DNA of 64,000 bases from Acridotheres tristis (Eukaryota > Chordata > Aves > Passeriformes > Sturnidae). The notes under the pieces are model-generated. The model had not been told where the DNA came from and made no database searches. It saw nothing but the letters and a program-made list of their open reading frames with translations. Of the stretch, positions 10,403 through 21,192 are shown piece by piece. The position numbers and the translations under genes were made by a program. The stretch lies in contig JAQOXP010000051.1 of the NCBI GenBank assembly GCA_037013685.1, positions 248,001 through 312,000 on the forward strand, given 5' to 3'. Position 1 is the stretch's first letter. Each line of letters starts with the position of its first letter.

Positions 10403-10683
10403 CCTGTCTCCATCACCATCACTCGATCCCCGCCTGTCCCCACTGTCCCCAGACCCTTCCCCCAACTCCCAACTCTTCACCCTGACCTTGAGCACTGACC
10501 CCGGGTCTTTGGGCCCCAGGTTGAGTTTAGAATCGGAATCTGTTTCAGTCTGTTCCCCACAGGGACTCCGTTGGGAGGAGCCCTCACTCATTTGCCGTAA
10601 GCCAGGACAAACAACGGGGTCTGGGCTTGGGCTTTGGGGGAAGGGTCTGGGGAAAGGGAACAGGGGGGGACGGGATAATGGGG

Positions 10684-11039
10684 CTGGGCCCAAACCCCAA
10701 CATCATCTACAGCGTTAATACCAGCACAGCAACTGTCAGCAGATTTGGCACAGAAATAAACGCCGGAATCCTCGACCTTGAGGTCGTTCATGGTCAGCGT
10801 CACCGAGCTCTGCCCGTTGTCCCTGGAGATCGAGAACCGGCCCTTGACAGACGGCGCGTACTCGGTGTAACCACCATTGCCGGCGATCGCTGCCATGAAT
10901 TCCAGCCCCTTCCCAGGCCTCTGCAGAACCCATCTCATTTCATAACTCCCAAAACTGAACCCGGACCCGCGGCAGAGCAGAGTCAGGGACCCCCCGGGGG
11001 CTGGAGGTCCCCCCCGGACTCCAGCAGGGTCACAGCCGC
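10684..11039 (-). pseudogene. psV15, class B VH pseudogene, near-copy of psV1
   Basis: FR2, CDRs and FR3 are almost identical to psV1 ([28 protein letters not shown]), with the same SADSCCAG end. FR1 has the one-G deletion and the 5' part is class B, whereas psV1 is class A. The two copies diverge in FR1, the pattern expected of a partial duplication or conversion. Confidence 0.83.
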
Positions 11040-11270
11040 CTCATCCCAGCCCCAAATCTTCACCGGTTCTGACCCAAACTCCGATGGTTCGGGCTAAAAT
11101 CCCCACCTGAGATTTCGTGTGCCTTTAAACCCTCAAACCCTGCAATTAACCTCAATCCGTTAATTAATTAATTGCACTCCATGACCTGCCCCTGCTCCAT
11201 TAATTTCCCAATTAACAGCCCGTTAACGACCCCCAAACCCCCCGGACCCCGAGCCCGGCACATCCCGGCC

Positions 11271-11773
11271 ATAGCCTCGAGCTCCCTCCCGCTCCTCGCC
11301 CTCCTGGCCCTGCTGGCCCTGCCAGGTGGGTCCCGGGCGCCTCCGGAGCGCCACGCCCAGCCCGGGCCACGCCCGGATCCGGCGCCTCATCCCCATCTCC
11401 CCTTGTTCCCGCAGGGCTCCGGGCGGCCGTGACCCTGCTGGAGTCCGGGGGGGACCTCCAGCCCCCCGGGAGGTCCCTGACTCTGCTCTGCCGCGGGTCT
11501 GGATTCAATTTCGGGAGCCACGACATGTTCTGGATCCGCCAGAGCCCCGGGAAGGGATTTTAATACGTCGCAAGTATCAACAGCAATGGTGGTTACACCG
11601 ACTACGCGCCGTCGGTCAAGGGCCGGTTCAGGATCTCCAGGGACAACGGGCAGAGCTCGGTGACGCTGACCATGAACGGCCTCAAGGACGAGGATTCCGG
11701 CGTTTATTTCTGTGCCAAATGTTACACCAGTTATTATGGTGCTGCTGCTGTTGGTGCTTATCGTATTGACACC
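11271..11773 (+). pseudogene. psV16, class A VH pseudogene: lost start codon and nonsense codon
   Basis: The leader at 11271-11325 begins ATA instead of ATG. V exon from 11415. FR2 contains an in-frame TAA at 11561-11563 (GKGF-stop-YVA). CDR1 region FGSHDMF, CDR2 region [14 protein letters not shown]-like end [18 protein letters not shown]. Confidence 0.86.
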
Positions 11774-12148
11774 AGTCATGATCCCAAGCCCCCATTTCTG
11801 GTTGCCCCAAATATCCCCAAATTCCCACTTTCCTCCCCCAAATCCCAGCCCTTTCCCCTCCCATCCTTCACCTTCTCCCCCAAATTCCTCCATCCTTGCC
11901 CCAACTCTCGATTTCCCCCAATTTTCACCATTTCCCCCAAATCTCCCCCGGCTCCCCCGGCCCCTGATTGGCCGAGCTGGCGCCGCTCGGTGCCGAGTGT
12001 GGGGATAATAATTATTTGATTAGGGCTAATAATTGAGTCTGAGTGTGTAATGAGTCTGCTAATTAGTGTGTAATGAATGTGTAATTACTGTGCTACGTAG
12101 TGTTAATTAGTCTGTAATTAATGTGCACATGAGTGAGCAAGGTGTGCA
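11774..12148. other. 3' flank of psV16 and start of boundary block 1
   Basis: C-rich flank to about 11990 (includes CCGATTGGCCGAGCTGGCGC with a CCAAT-type box), then an abrupt switch to AT-rich TAATTAGTGTG repeats. No gene. Confidence 0.55.
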
Positions 12149-12345
12149 TTAGCAATCGATCGCCGAGCTAATCGATCGGCAGGCATGAGCAATCGATCGC
12201 CGAGCTAATCGATCGGCAGGCATGAGCAATCGATCGCCGAGCTAATCGATCGGCAGGCATGAGCAATTGATCGCCGATATAATCGATCGGCAGGCATGAG
12301 CAATCGATCGCCGATATGATCGATCAGCAGGCATTGGCAATTGCG
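12149..12345. repeat. 37-bp minisatellite, about 5 copies
   Basis: Tandem units containing ATCGATCGCCGAGCTAATCG and CGATCGGCAGGC. Each unit has ATCGATCG and CGATCGAT arms able to pair. Same family as 23892-25000, 28920-29080, 35615-35770 and 40893-41270. Confidence 0.9.
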
Positions 12346-12468
12346 CAATTGTGCCCCTTAGGAAACAGATTCAAATTAATTCAGACTGATTTAAATGGAT
12401 TCAAATTGATTCAAATTAATTCAAACCGATTCAAACGGATTCAAATTATTAATTCCAATTAATTCCAT

Positions 12469-12541
12469 CGGAATCCTCGTCCCTGCGGTTGTTCACGCTC
12501 AGCTCTGCAGGTCCCGACCCCGCCCTTGACCAGACGAAGCT
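12469..12541 (-). pseudogene. Degenerate FR3 fragment of a VH segment
   Basis: GGAATCCTCGTCCCTGCGGT, then GTTCACGCTCAGCTCTGCAG and CCGCCCTTGACCAGACG, match the reverse complement of V FR3 with internal deletions. The same fragment occurs at 29217-29288, 35911-35983 and 41369-41440, always after the minisatellite. Confidence 0.7.
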
Positions 12542-12548
12542 GGGCCGT

Positions 12549-12822
12549 TAATTAATTAATTAATTAATTAATTAATTAATCGATCCAGGTTAATTGCGCC
12601 GTTTTCAATGAGGAATCGCTCCAGCAATAAACGGTGAAGTGACACGGAATTGTCAAATTCATTAATGAACCGACTGGTGTTAATTGCTGCGTAATTAACC
12701 GCCGTTAATTGGGCGATCGAGGGAGGAGTTCCAGGTGCGGGTGTGCCATTAATTAATTAGGAGATCAGGGTTAATTGCAGGGTCATTAACGGGCCATTAA
12801 TTGGGCAATCAATACAGCAAGG
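12549..12822. other. AT-rich linker
   Basis: (TTAA)n stretch followed by unique AT-rich sequence; no gene seen. Confidence 0.5.
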
Positions 12823-13017
12823 CACCGACGGCGCGTATCCGGTGCTGGCTCCATTGCTGTTGATTTGTGCGACGAATTCCAGCGCCTTCCCGGGGCTCTG
12901 ACGGTACCAGAACATCCCAAAACTCCCGAAATCGAACCCGGAGCCGCGGCAGAGCAGAGTCAGGGACCCCCCGGGGGGCTGGAGGTCCCCCCCGGACTCC
13001 AGCAGGGTCACGGCCGC
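12823..13017 (-). pseudogene. psV17, class B VH pseudogene truncated in FR3
   Basis: Contains FR1, CDR1 region FGSFGMF, FR2 ([15 protein letters not shown]) and CDR2 region [14 protein letters not shown], then stops abruptly at 12823 where AT-rich sequence begins. The FR3 Cys and D-like end are missing. The same junction is present in psV34 and psV41. Confidence 0.85.
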
Positions 13018-13129
13018 CCCATCCCAGCCCCAAATCTTCACCGGTTCTGACCCAAACTCCGATGGTTTGGGCTCAAATCCCCACCTAAGGTTTCTGGTGC
13101 CTTTAAACCCCCAAACCCTGCAATTAACC

Positions 13130-13942
13130 CCGATCTATTAATTAATTAAAGGCACAGCTCTGCTGGCCTCCCCTACATTGATTGCCCAATTAACGGCTGA
13201 TAACATCAGCAAATACCAGGGGAAATGAATCATTATCAGGAGAAAATTAATAAAAATAATGAAGATACGAACCAAGAAAAAGGTAATTTGGAAAATCTGG
13301 TAAATATAAGTAATTAATAGTTGTATTAAATATTACTTATAGATGTTAATGAAAGTTATGTACAATATAGTAGCAAATAGCAGCACTTACAGCACATAAT
13401 AAAAAGAAGTAAGGAAAATAAATCAAACAATTCTAATAAAATCCATAAATCTCCAAAGTAGATTAAATTCCTTCAACCCTGAATTAAAATAGTCATACAA
13501 AGCAATGAAAATAACTTCACTTTTCTAGAAATTAATTAAATGAACACAAACCCAAAGCTCGGGTTTATTTTTGTTTAGGAGCCAGAACCGCCCCTTTGGG
13601 ACTTCCCCAAAAGCCCCAAATTAGCCCCAAATTTCGGGTTTCGATTTCGCTGCAGCTGCAGCTCTCAGCACCTGCTGGGGGCAGTAATTAGCGGAGAAAA
13701 TGGGAGCCATTAGCGCTGATAATTAATTCCAGGTGAAAACAATTATCCAGATTATTACGAACAATAAAATTGACTTGTTTTGTTTGTATCATTTTGATTT
13801 TTTACACGTGTATCAGATTTCAATCAAGGCTAATAATTACGGGTAAACAGAGTGATAATTAAAGTAAATTGGGATAAATGATGATCATTGTTTGGGCCAA
13901 TAATTGAATAGAGTTGGGTTCCCGCTCAATTTAACCCCGAAG
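13130..13942. other. AT-rich unique block with a small conserved island
   Basis: Long AT-rich sequence without tandem repeats, conserved at 29900-30699 and 36590-37391. It includes an island at about 13600-13700 with CTGCAGCTGCAG, CACCTG and CCTGCTGGGGGCAG. No coding potential seen. Confidence 0.5.
13652..13684. promoter_or_regulatory. E-box / CTCF-like island, copy 1
   Basis: CAGCTG and CACCTG E-boxes (E2A-type) are followed by CCTGCTGGGGGCAG (13671-13684), 12 of 14 bases of a simplified CTCF consensus, though the usually conserved A at position 6 is T. Copies at 30428-30441 and 37121-37134. Function is inferred. Confidence 0.35.
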
Positions 13943-14340
13943 CGCCCGGATCCGGCGCCTCATCCCCATCTGCCCTTGTTCCCGCAGGGCTCCGGGCGGC
14001 CGTGACCCTGCTGGAGTCCGGGGGGCACCTCCAGCCCCCCGGGGGGTCCCTGACTCTGCTCTGCCGCGCCTCTGGATTCACCTTCGGGAGTTACAGCATG
14101 ATGTGGGTCCGCCAGAGCCTCGGGAATGCGCTGGAATACGTCGCAGGGATTGACAATGATGGAGACACCCGGTACCCGGCATCGCTCAAGGGCCGGGTCA
14201 CAATCACCAGGGACAACGGGCAGAGCTCGGTGACGCTGACCATGAACGGCCTCAAGGACGAGGATTCCGGCGTTTATTTCTGTGCCAAGGCTGATGGTAG
14301 TTATGGTAATGCTGGTGCTGCTGCTTGGATTGACGACGCC
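13943..14340 (+). pseudogene. psV18, class A' VH pseudogene (no leader exon)
   Basis: Homology starts inside the leader intron (CGCCCGGATCCGGCGCCTCA), so leader exon, donor and promoter are absent. Acceptor and V exon (from 13988) are intact and open. FR1 GGHLQPP, CDR1 region FGSYSMM, CDR2 region [15 protein letters not shown]3 RVTITRDNG. Fused end [17 protein letters not shown], as in psV36. Confidence 0.83.
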
Positions 14341-14834
14341 AGTCATGATCCCAATCCCCCATTTCTGGTTGTCCCAAATATCCCCCAATTCCCACTTTCC
14401 TCCCCCAAATCCCAGCCCTTTCCCCTCCCATCTCGGCCCTTCTGCCCCAAACTCCTCCAGCCCTGCCCCAGCTCTCGACTTTCCCCCCAGCCTGGACCAT
14501 TTGTCCCAAATCTCAGCCTTTCACCCCAGATTTCCGCTCCCTTCAGCCGTGGCCGAGGATTGCGCTGGGTCCCCCCAAATCTCAGCCGGCGGCACCAAAA
14601 CCTCCCCTGTGGGCACCAAACCCTGAGGGATCCCCCCAAAAATTGGCCCCGAGGGTCAGGACGTGGGGCCAAGAGCGGGGATGGGGGTCAGGGGGGAGAT
14701 TTGGGGCAGAGCCAGTTCTGGGCTGGGACACGGGGACAGGAACGGGGTCAAGGGTTGGGGTTTGGGGCAAGGGTCTGGGGACAGGTGGGGACAGGTGGGG
14801 ACAGGCGGGGACAGGTGGGGACAGGTGGGGACAG
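14341..14834. other. Tail-to-tail spacer psV18/psV19
   Basis: Non-coding. It ends in a GGGGACAGGT repeat (about 14775-14835). Inverted copy of about 19376-19866. Confidence 0.6.
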
Positions 14835-15175
14835 GGCCCATTCATCAACATTATAAACACCACCAGCACCAGCACCAGCATCTTTGGCACAGAAATAAAC
14901 GCCGGAATCCTCGTCCTTGAGGCCGTTCATGGTCAGCGTCACCGAGCTCTGCCCGTTGTCCCTGGAGATCCTGAACCGGCCCTTGACAGACGGCGCGTAG
15001 TAAGTGCTGCCACCAGTGCTGATCAGCGCGACATATTCCAATCCCTTCCCGGGTCTCTGGCGGATCCAGAACATGGTGAAACTCCCGAAGGTGAATCCGG
15101 AGCCGCGGCAGAGCAGAGTCAGGGACCCCCCGGGGGCTGGAGGTCCCCCCCGGACTCCAGCAGGGTCACGGCCGC
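14835..15175 (-). pseudogene. psV19, class B VH pseudogene, FR1 frameshift
   Basis: One-G deletion in the FR1 tract. CDR1 region FGSFTMF, CDR2 region [12 protein letters not shown], fused end [16 protein letters not shown]. That end and about 500 bp beyond it are the same as in psV24 (opposite strand), while the V bodies differ. Confidence 0.82.
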
Positions 15176-15406
15176 CTCATCCCAGCCCCAAATCTTCACC
15201 GGTTCTGACCCAAAATCCTCTGGTTTGGGCTCAAATCCCCACCTGAGGTTTCCGGTGCCTTTAAACCCCCAAACCCTGCGATTAACCCGAATCCGTTAAT
15301 TAATTGATTGCGCTCTGTGCTCTGCCGCTGCTCCATTAATTTCCCAATTAACAGCCCGTTAACGACCCCCAAACCCCCCGGACCCCGAGCCCGGCCCATC
15401 CCGGCC

Positions 15407-15909
15407 ATGGCCTCGATCTCCCTCCCGCTCCTCGCCCTCCTGGCCCTGCTGGCCCTGCCAGGTGGGTCCCGGGCGCCTCCGGAGCGCCACGCCCAGCCCG
15501 GGCCACGCCCGGATCCGGCGCCTCATCCCCATCTCCCCTTGTTCCCGCAGGGCTCCGGGCGGCCGTGACCCTGCTGGAGTCCGGGGGGGACCTCCAGCCC
15601 CCCGGGGGGTCCCTCACTCTGCTCTGCCGCGGGGCTGGATTCACCTTCGGGAGTTTTGGAATGGGCTGGTACCGCGAGAGACCCGGGAAGGCGCTGGAAT
15701 TCGTCGCGCTGATCAGCAGCAATGGTGGCAGCACCGACTACGCGCCGACTGTCAAGGGCCGGTTCAGGATCTCCAGGGACAACGGGCAGAGCTCGGTGAC
15801 GCTGACCATGAACGGCCTCAAGGACGAGGATTCCGGCATTTATTTCTGTGCCAAGGCTGCTAGTGGTTGGAATGCTTATGCTGGTTGGGCTGGTGGTCTT
15901 GATGCTTAT
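15407..15909 (+). pseudogene. psV20, class A VH pseudogene
   Basis: Leader exon 15407-15461 with MASISLPLL (Ser to Ile change, shared with psV22). V exon from 15551, open. CDR1 region FGSFGMG, FR2 [17 protein letters not shown]2 region [14 protein letters not shown], fused end [18 protein letters not shown]. Confidence 0.84.
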
Positions 15910-16938
15910 GCCTCCGTTCTCTTCCCCCCGTCCCCTCCTGTCCCCAGTTGTCCCCAGACCCTCCCTCCAGCTTTCCCCCCATTCCCCAGGTCTGCCTCTT
16001 TGTCCCCAATCTCCCCCATTTCGACCAATGGTCACCAGTGACCCCAAATCATCGTTGGTTCTGCTCCAAACCTCAACCGTTGGCCCCAAACCTTCACCCG
16101 TGGCCTCTAACTCTGCCCTTTCTCTCCAGCAGGGCCATTTCTGCCCCAAATCCCAGCCCGTCCCTCCCAGCCTGTCGGTTTTGGGTTGTCAGCACACGGT
16201 CAGGGATGGGATTGGGAACGATTTTGGAGTCATGTGTTGCATGGATTGACCAGATCGACGCCCAACGGGGCCTGGCCCAAACTCAACTCTTGGCTCTAAA
16301 GCCCAACCTTGGTCCCCAAAAGTGCCCAAAGGGCCGAGATTTGGGGCCAGCAGTTGAGGTTTGGGTGTGCAAGTGCAGCCTAAGGCCCAAAGTGGGGATT
16401 TGGGGTGAAAGGGGTCGAGCTTAGGGGCAGAATCAGACGGGGTTTTGGGACAGGGGTTGGTGCTACCTTTGGTTCTGGGTTTGGTTCGGCGTTTGGTGCT
16501 GGGATTGTTGCTGGATTTGGTGCTGGGTTTGGTGCTGGGTTTGGTGCTGGGTTTGGTGCTGGGTTTGGTGCTGCTGGTTCTGACGGTGACCCTGGCCTTG
16601 TCCCCTCATTGTCCCCAGCCCTCGGTGCCACCTCCAGCCCGTCCAGGGCCGCCCCCAGACCCGGTGACTTTCACCCCGCCCGGGTCCCCCCTGCCGAGGC
16701 CGGACCCCCCTTTCCGTGGGGAAATCCCCCCCGATGCCCACCCTGAGCCTGGCCCGGCCCGGCCGCACCCGGCGTGTCCCGGTGCCGGTGCCGAGCCCTC
16801 CCCCGCCAGCCCGGGACCCTCCCCAGCTCGGGGACAGCAGGAAATTCCTGCGGGGGGACTCGATGGGAGCCAGGGATGGAGAGAGTGACCAGGACAGGGG
16901 GGACAGGTGGGGACAGAGTGACCTGGACAGGTGGGGAC
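15910..16938. other. Long tail-to-tail spacer psV20/psV21
   Basis: About 1 kb without a V exon. It contains a GGTGCTGGGTTT repeat (about 16485-16572), the same D-tail-like repeat as at 4815-4885 and 25818-25900, then the GTCCCCAGCCCTCGGTGCC flank of psV7 and psV30. A former V segment probably stood here, but no FR3 remnant is recognisable. Confidence 0.5.
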
Positions 16939-17274
16939 AGAGCCACGAGGACGAGCAGCAGCCCAACCACCACCAGCAGCTCTGGCACAGAAATAAACGC
17001 CGGAATCCTCGTCCTTGAGGCCGTTCATGGTCAGCGTCACCGAGCTCTGCCCGTTGTCCCTGGAGATCGTGAATCGGCCCTTGACAGACGGCGCGTAGGC
17101 GGTGCTGCCACCAGTGCTGATCAGCGCGACATATTCCAGCCCCTTCCCGGGTCTCTGACGGATCCAGTACATGCCGTAACTCCCGAAATTGAATCCAGCC
17201 CCGCGGCAGAGCAGAGTCAGGGACCCCCCGGGGGGCTGGAGGTCCCCCCCGGACTCCAGCAGGGTCACGGCCGC
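16939..17274 (-). pseudogene. psV21, class B VH pseudogene
   Basis: Open. CDR1 region FGSYGMY, CDR2 region [14 protein letters not shown]3 ends YFCAR, fused end [14 protein letters not shown]. The 5' flank (17300-17400) matches that of psV13, not the usual spacer. Confidence 0.82.
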
Positions 17275-17506
17275 CTCATCCCAGCCCCAAATCTTCACCG
17301 GTTCTGACCCAAACTCCTCTGGGTCTGCATGAAAATTCCACCTGATGGTTGCAGTGTCATTAAATCCACCAAACCCTGCCATGTACTTCGATGTATTCAT
17401 TAATTAATGGCACACCTCCCTCTGGCCTTCCTCCATTAATTTCCCAATTAACAGCCCGTTAACGACCCCCAAACACCCCCGATCCCGAGCCCGGCACATC
17501 CCGGCC

Positions 17507-18006
17507 ATGGCCTCGATCTCCCTCCCGCTCCTCGCCCTCCTGGCCCTGCTGGCCCTGCCAGGTGGGTCCCGGGCGCCTCCGGAGCGCCACGCCCAGCCCG
17601 GGCCACGCCCGGATCCGGCGCCTCATCCCCATCTCCCCTTGTTCCCGCAGGGCTCCGGGCGGCCGTGACCCTGCTGGAGTCCGGGGGGGACCTCCAGCCC
17701 CCCGGGGGGTCCCTGACTCTGCTCTGCCGTGGGTCTGGATTCACGCTCGGGAGTTACAGCATGATGTGGATCCGGCAGAACCCCGGGAATGCGCTGGAAT
17801 ACGTCGCAGGGATTGACAATGATGGAGACACCCGGTACCCGCCGTATGTCAAGGGCCGGTTCAGGATCTCCAGGGACAACGGGCAGAGCTCGGTGACGCT
17901 GACCATGAACGGCCTCAAGGACGAGGATTCCGGCGTTTATTTCTGTGCCAAAACTTTCCATGCTTGTTGTGCTAATGCTGGTGCTGGTCCCGGTTCCGGT
18001 GGTTCC
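17507..18006 (+). pseudogene. psV22, class A VH pseudogene
   Basis: Leader 17507-17561 (MASISLPLL), V exon from 17651, open. CDR1 region LGSYSMM, FR2 [16 protein letters not shown]2 region [13 protein letters not shown]. Fused end [18 protein letters not shown], shared with psV38 and psV42. Confidence 0.84.
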
Positions 18007-18149
18007 TGCTCTGCCCCTATCGTTGTTTCCCGTCCCGTCCCCATCTCCCAAAGCTCCGACCCTTCCCCCGGAGCTCAGCCCTGCTCCCAGTCCTGGACCA
18101 TTTCCTGCAGCCCTGCATCGGTTCTGACCCAAATTCTCGGCTCTTTGTT

Positions 18150-18240
18150 TCCGAGTCCGGGGGGAGCTCCAGCCCCCCAGGGGGTCCCGGACTCTGCTCA
18201 GGATTCCATTTCGGCGCTGACGGAACCTTCTGGACCGGGT
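18150..18240 (+). pseudogene. Degenerate FR1-CDR1 fragment of a VH segment
   Basis: GAGTCCGGGGGGAGCTCCAG and following bases read [10 protein letters not shown], then (with deletions) a [16 protein letters not shown] CDR1. It sits in the psV22/psV23 spacer and is also found at 32696-32784 and 37939-38026, so it predates duplication of this module. Confidence 0.65.
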
Positions 18241-18260
18241 GGGGCAGCAGAGATTGGGAC

Positions 18261-18644
18261 AGGAGCTAAACCATCGAGAGCAGCGCCCCAACCATCAGCA
18301 CCGCTACCAGCAGCAGCGAGGAAACCGCTCCAGAGACCACCAGCAAGTTTGGCACAGAAATAAACGCCGGAATCCTCGTCCTTGAGGCCGTTCATGGTCA
18401 GCGTCACCGAGCTCTGCCCGTTGTCCCTGGAGATCCTGAACCGGCCCTTGACAGACGGCGCGTACCAGGTGCTGCCACCATTGCTGCTGATACGAGCGAC
18501 GTATTCCAGCCCCTTCCCGGGGCTCTGGCGGTACCAGCCCATTCCCAAATTCCCGAAGGTGAATCCAGCCCCGCGGCAGAGCAGAGTCAGGGACCCCCCG
18601 GGGGGCTGGAGGTCCCCCCCGGACTCCAGCAGGGTCACGGCCGC
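18261..18644 (-). pseudogene. psV23, class B VH pseudogene
   Basis: Open. CDR1 region FGNLGMG, FR2 [17 protein letters not shown]2 region [13 protein letters not shown]. Long fused end of about 29 codons starting [19 protein letters not shown], shared with psV37 and psV43. Confidence 0.82.
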
Positions 18645-18875
18645 CTCATCCCAGCCCCAAATCTTCACCGGTTCTGACCCAAACTCCTCTGCTTTGGACT
18701 CAAATCCCCACCTGAGGTTTCGTATGCCTTTAAATCCTCAAACCCTGCAATTAACCACAACCCATTTTATAATTGTTGGCATTCCATGCCCTGCCCCTGC
18801 TCCATTAATTTCCCAATTAACAGCTCGTTAACGACCCCCAAACCCCCCCGACCCCGAGCCCGGCACATCCCGGCC

Positions 18876-19375
18876 ATGGCCTCGAGCTCCCTCCCGCTCC
18901 TCGCCCTCCTGGCCCTGCTGGCCCTGCCAGGTGGGTCCCGGGCGCCTCCGGAGCGCCACGCCCAGCCCGGGCCACGCCCGGATCCGGCGCCTCATCCCCA
19001 TCTCCCCTTGTTCCCGCAGGGCTCCGGGCGGCCGTGACCCTGCTGGAGTCCGGGGGGAACCTCCAGCCCCCCGGGGGGTCCCTCACTCTGCTCTGCCGTG
19101 CCTCTGGATTCAATTTCGGGAGTTACAACATGGTGTGGGTCCGCCAGAGACCCGGGAAGTCGCTGGAATGGGTCGCAGAGATCTCCAGCAGTGGTGGCGG
19201 CACCACCTACTACGCGCCGTCTGTCAAGGGGCGATTCACGATCTCCAGGGACAACGGGCAGAGCTCGGTGACGCTGACCATGAACGGCCTCAAGGACGAG
19301 GATTCCGGCGTTTATTTCTGTGCCAAAGATGCTGGTGCTGGTGCTGGTGGTGTTTATAATGTTGATGAATGGGCC
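18876..19375 (+). pseudogene. psV24, class A VH pseudogene
   Basis: Leader 18876-18930, V exon from 19020, open. FR1 GGNLQPP, CDR1 region FGSYNMV, CDR2 region [14 protein letters not shown] (one codon longer than most). Fused end [16 protein letters not shown] as in psV19. Confidence 0.84.
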
Positions 19376-19866
19376 CTGTCCCCACCTGTCCCCACCTGTC
19401 CCCGCCTGTCCCCACCTGTCCCCACCTGTCCCCAGACCCTTGCCCCAAACCCCAACCCTTGACCCCGTTCCTGTCCCCGTGTCCCAGCCCAGAACTGGCT
19501 CTGCCCCAAATCTCCCCCCTGACCCCCATCCCCGCTCTTGGCCCCACGTCCTGACCCTCGGGGCCAATGTTTGGGGGGATCCCTCAGGGTTTGGTGCCCA
19601 CAGGGGAGGTTTTGGTGCCGCCGGCTGAGATTTGGGGGGACCCAGCGCAATCCTCGGCCACGGCTGAAGGGAGCGGAAATCTGGGGTGAAAGGCTGAGAT
19701 TTGGGACAAATGGTCCAGGCTGGGGGGAAAGTCGAGAGCTGGGGCAGGGCTGGAGGAGTTTGGGGCAGAAGGGCCGAGATGGGAGGGGAAAGGGCTGGGA
19801 TTTGGGGGAGGAAAGTGGGAATTTGGGGATATTTGGGGCAACCAGAAATGGGGGCTTGGGATCTCG
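19376..19866. other. Tail-to-tail spacer psV24/psV25
   Basis: Begins with CCCCACCTGT repeats; inverted copy of 14341-14834. Non-coding. Confidence 0.6.
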
Positions 19867-20382
19867 AGTGGTGTAAATAAGAGCAGCACCAACAGCAGTA
19901 AAACCAGACATACTAAAGTAACAACCACTGGTGTAACATCTGGCACAGAAATAAACGCCGGAATCCTCGTCCTTGAGGCCGTTCATGGTCAGCGTCACCG
20001 AGCTCTGCCCGTTGTCCCTGGAGATCGTGAATCGGCCCTCGACAGACGGCGCGTAGGCGGTGCTGCCACCAGTGCTGATGAGGACGACGAATTCCAGCCC
20101 CTTCCCGGGTCTCTGGCGGATCCAGAACATGTCGTGGCTCCCGAAATTGAATCCAGAGGCGCGGCAGAGCAGAGTGAGGGACCCCCCGGGGGGCTGGAGG
20201 TCCCCCCCGGACTCCAGCAGGGTCACGGCCGCCCGGAGCCCTGCGGGAACAAGGGGAGATGGGGATGAGGCGCCGGATCCGGGCGTGGCCCGGGCTGGGC
20301 GTGGCGCTCCGGAGGCGCCCGGGACCCACCTGGCAGGGCCAGCAGGGCCAGGAGGGCGAGGAGCGGGAGGGAGCTCGAGGCC
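19867..20382 (-). pseudogene. psV25, class A VH pseudogene with deleted start codon
   Basis: V exon from 20240 is open. The leader exon (20382-20330) lacks its first codon: a deletion joins CTCGAGGCC straight to GTTTGGGGGCC, removing ATG and about 30 bp of 5' UTR. CDR1 region FGSHDMF, CDR2 region [12 protein letters not shown]. Long D-like end starting [19 protein letters not shown]. Confidence 0.84.
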
Positions 20383-20443
20383 GTTTGGGGGCCGTTAACG
20401 GGCTGTTAATTGGGAAATTAATGGAGCAGGGGCCGGGCATGGA

Positions 20444-20460
20444 ATGCAAACAATTATAAA
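20444..20460 (+). promoter_or_regulatory. Octamer-like plus TATA-like pair in a head-to-head spacer
   Basis: ATGCAAAC (7 of 8 of the Ig octamer ATGCAAAT) is followed 3 bp later by TATAAA, in the octamer-then-TATA order of Ig V promoters, and points to class B psV26 about 120 bp downstream. Similar pairs lie near 5707-5722 (+) and 2327-2344 (-). Confidence 0.45.
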
Positions 20461-20581
20461 ATGGGTTGTGGTTAATTGCAGGGTTTGGGGGTTTAAAGGC
20501 ACCAGAAAACTCAGGTTGGAATTTGAGGCCAAACCATCGGAGTTTGGGTCAGAACCGGTGAAGATTTGGGGCTGGGATGAG

Positions 20582-20923
20582 GCGGCCGTGACCCTGCTGG
20601 ACTCCGGGGGGGACCTCCAGCCCCCCGGGGGGTCCCTGACTCTGCTCTGCCGCGGGACTGGATTCAATTTCGGGAATTTTGGAATGTACTGGATCCGGCA
20701 GAGCCCCGGGAAGTCGCTGGAATTCATCGCAACTATCAACAGTGATGGCAGCGGCACCTGGTACCTGCCATCGGTGCAGGGCCGGTTCAGGATCTCCAGG
20801 GACAACGGGCAGAGCTCGGTGACGCTGACCATGAACGGCCTCAAGGACGAGGATTCCGGCGTTTATTTCTGTGTCAAAAGTTATGCTGGCAATGCTTGGG
20901 CTGATCATGTTGATCATTTTCAC
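20582..20923 (+). pseudogene. psV26, class B VH pseudogene
   Basis: Open. FR1 LLDSGG (Glu to Asp). CDR1 region FGNFGMY, FR2 [16 protein letters not shown]2 region [16 protein letters not shown]3 YFCVK. D-like end [15 protein letters not shown]. Confidence 0.82.
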
Positions 20924-21192
20924 CCTCTCCCCATCACTGAGTCCCCACCCGTCTCCAAATGTCCCCAGATCTTCCCCCCAAATCTCAAATCTTGATCCCA
21001 GCCTTGAACACTGACCCGGAGCCTTTAGTGCTGTGCCAAATGCTGAGCTTTATCTCAAAGCTTCTAAGCACAAGGTTGGGATCAAGGGCCGAGTGTTGGG
21101 GTCAGTGGTGAGGTGGTCACGGCCTTGGAGGAACGGGCAAGAGTTGGGTCAAGGGTTGGGATTGGCACAAAAGGTCAGGGGGACTCCGAGCA
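20924..21192. other. Tail-to-tail spacer psV26/psV27
   Basis: Non-coding flank, partly related to the 4560-4700 flank (AACAAGGTTGGGATCAAGGG). No gene seen. Confidence 0.5.

Noticed and set aside
13200..13600. Possible retroelement in the AT-rich unique block
   Set aside because: No target-site duplications, terminal repeats, poly-A tail with coding remnant or reverse-transcriptase motif visible; copies are explained by block duplication.
16190..16480. Possible V remnant in the long psV20/psV21 spacer
   Set aside because: Only the D-tail-like repeat and flank are recognisable; no framework codons found by eye.
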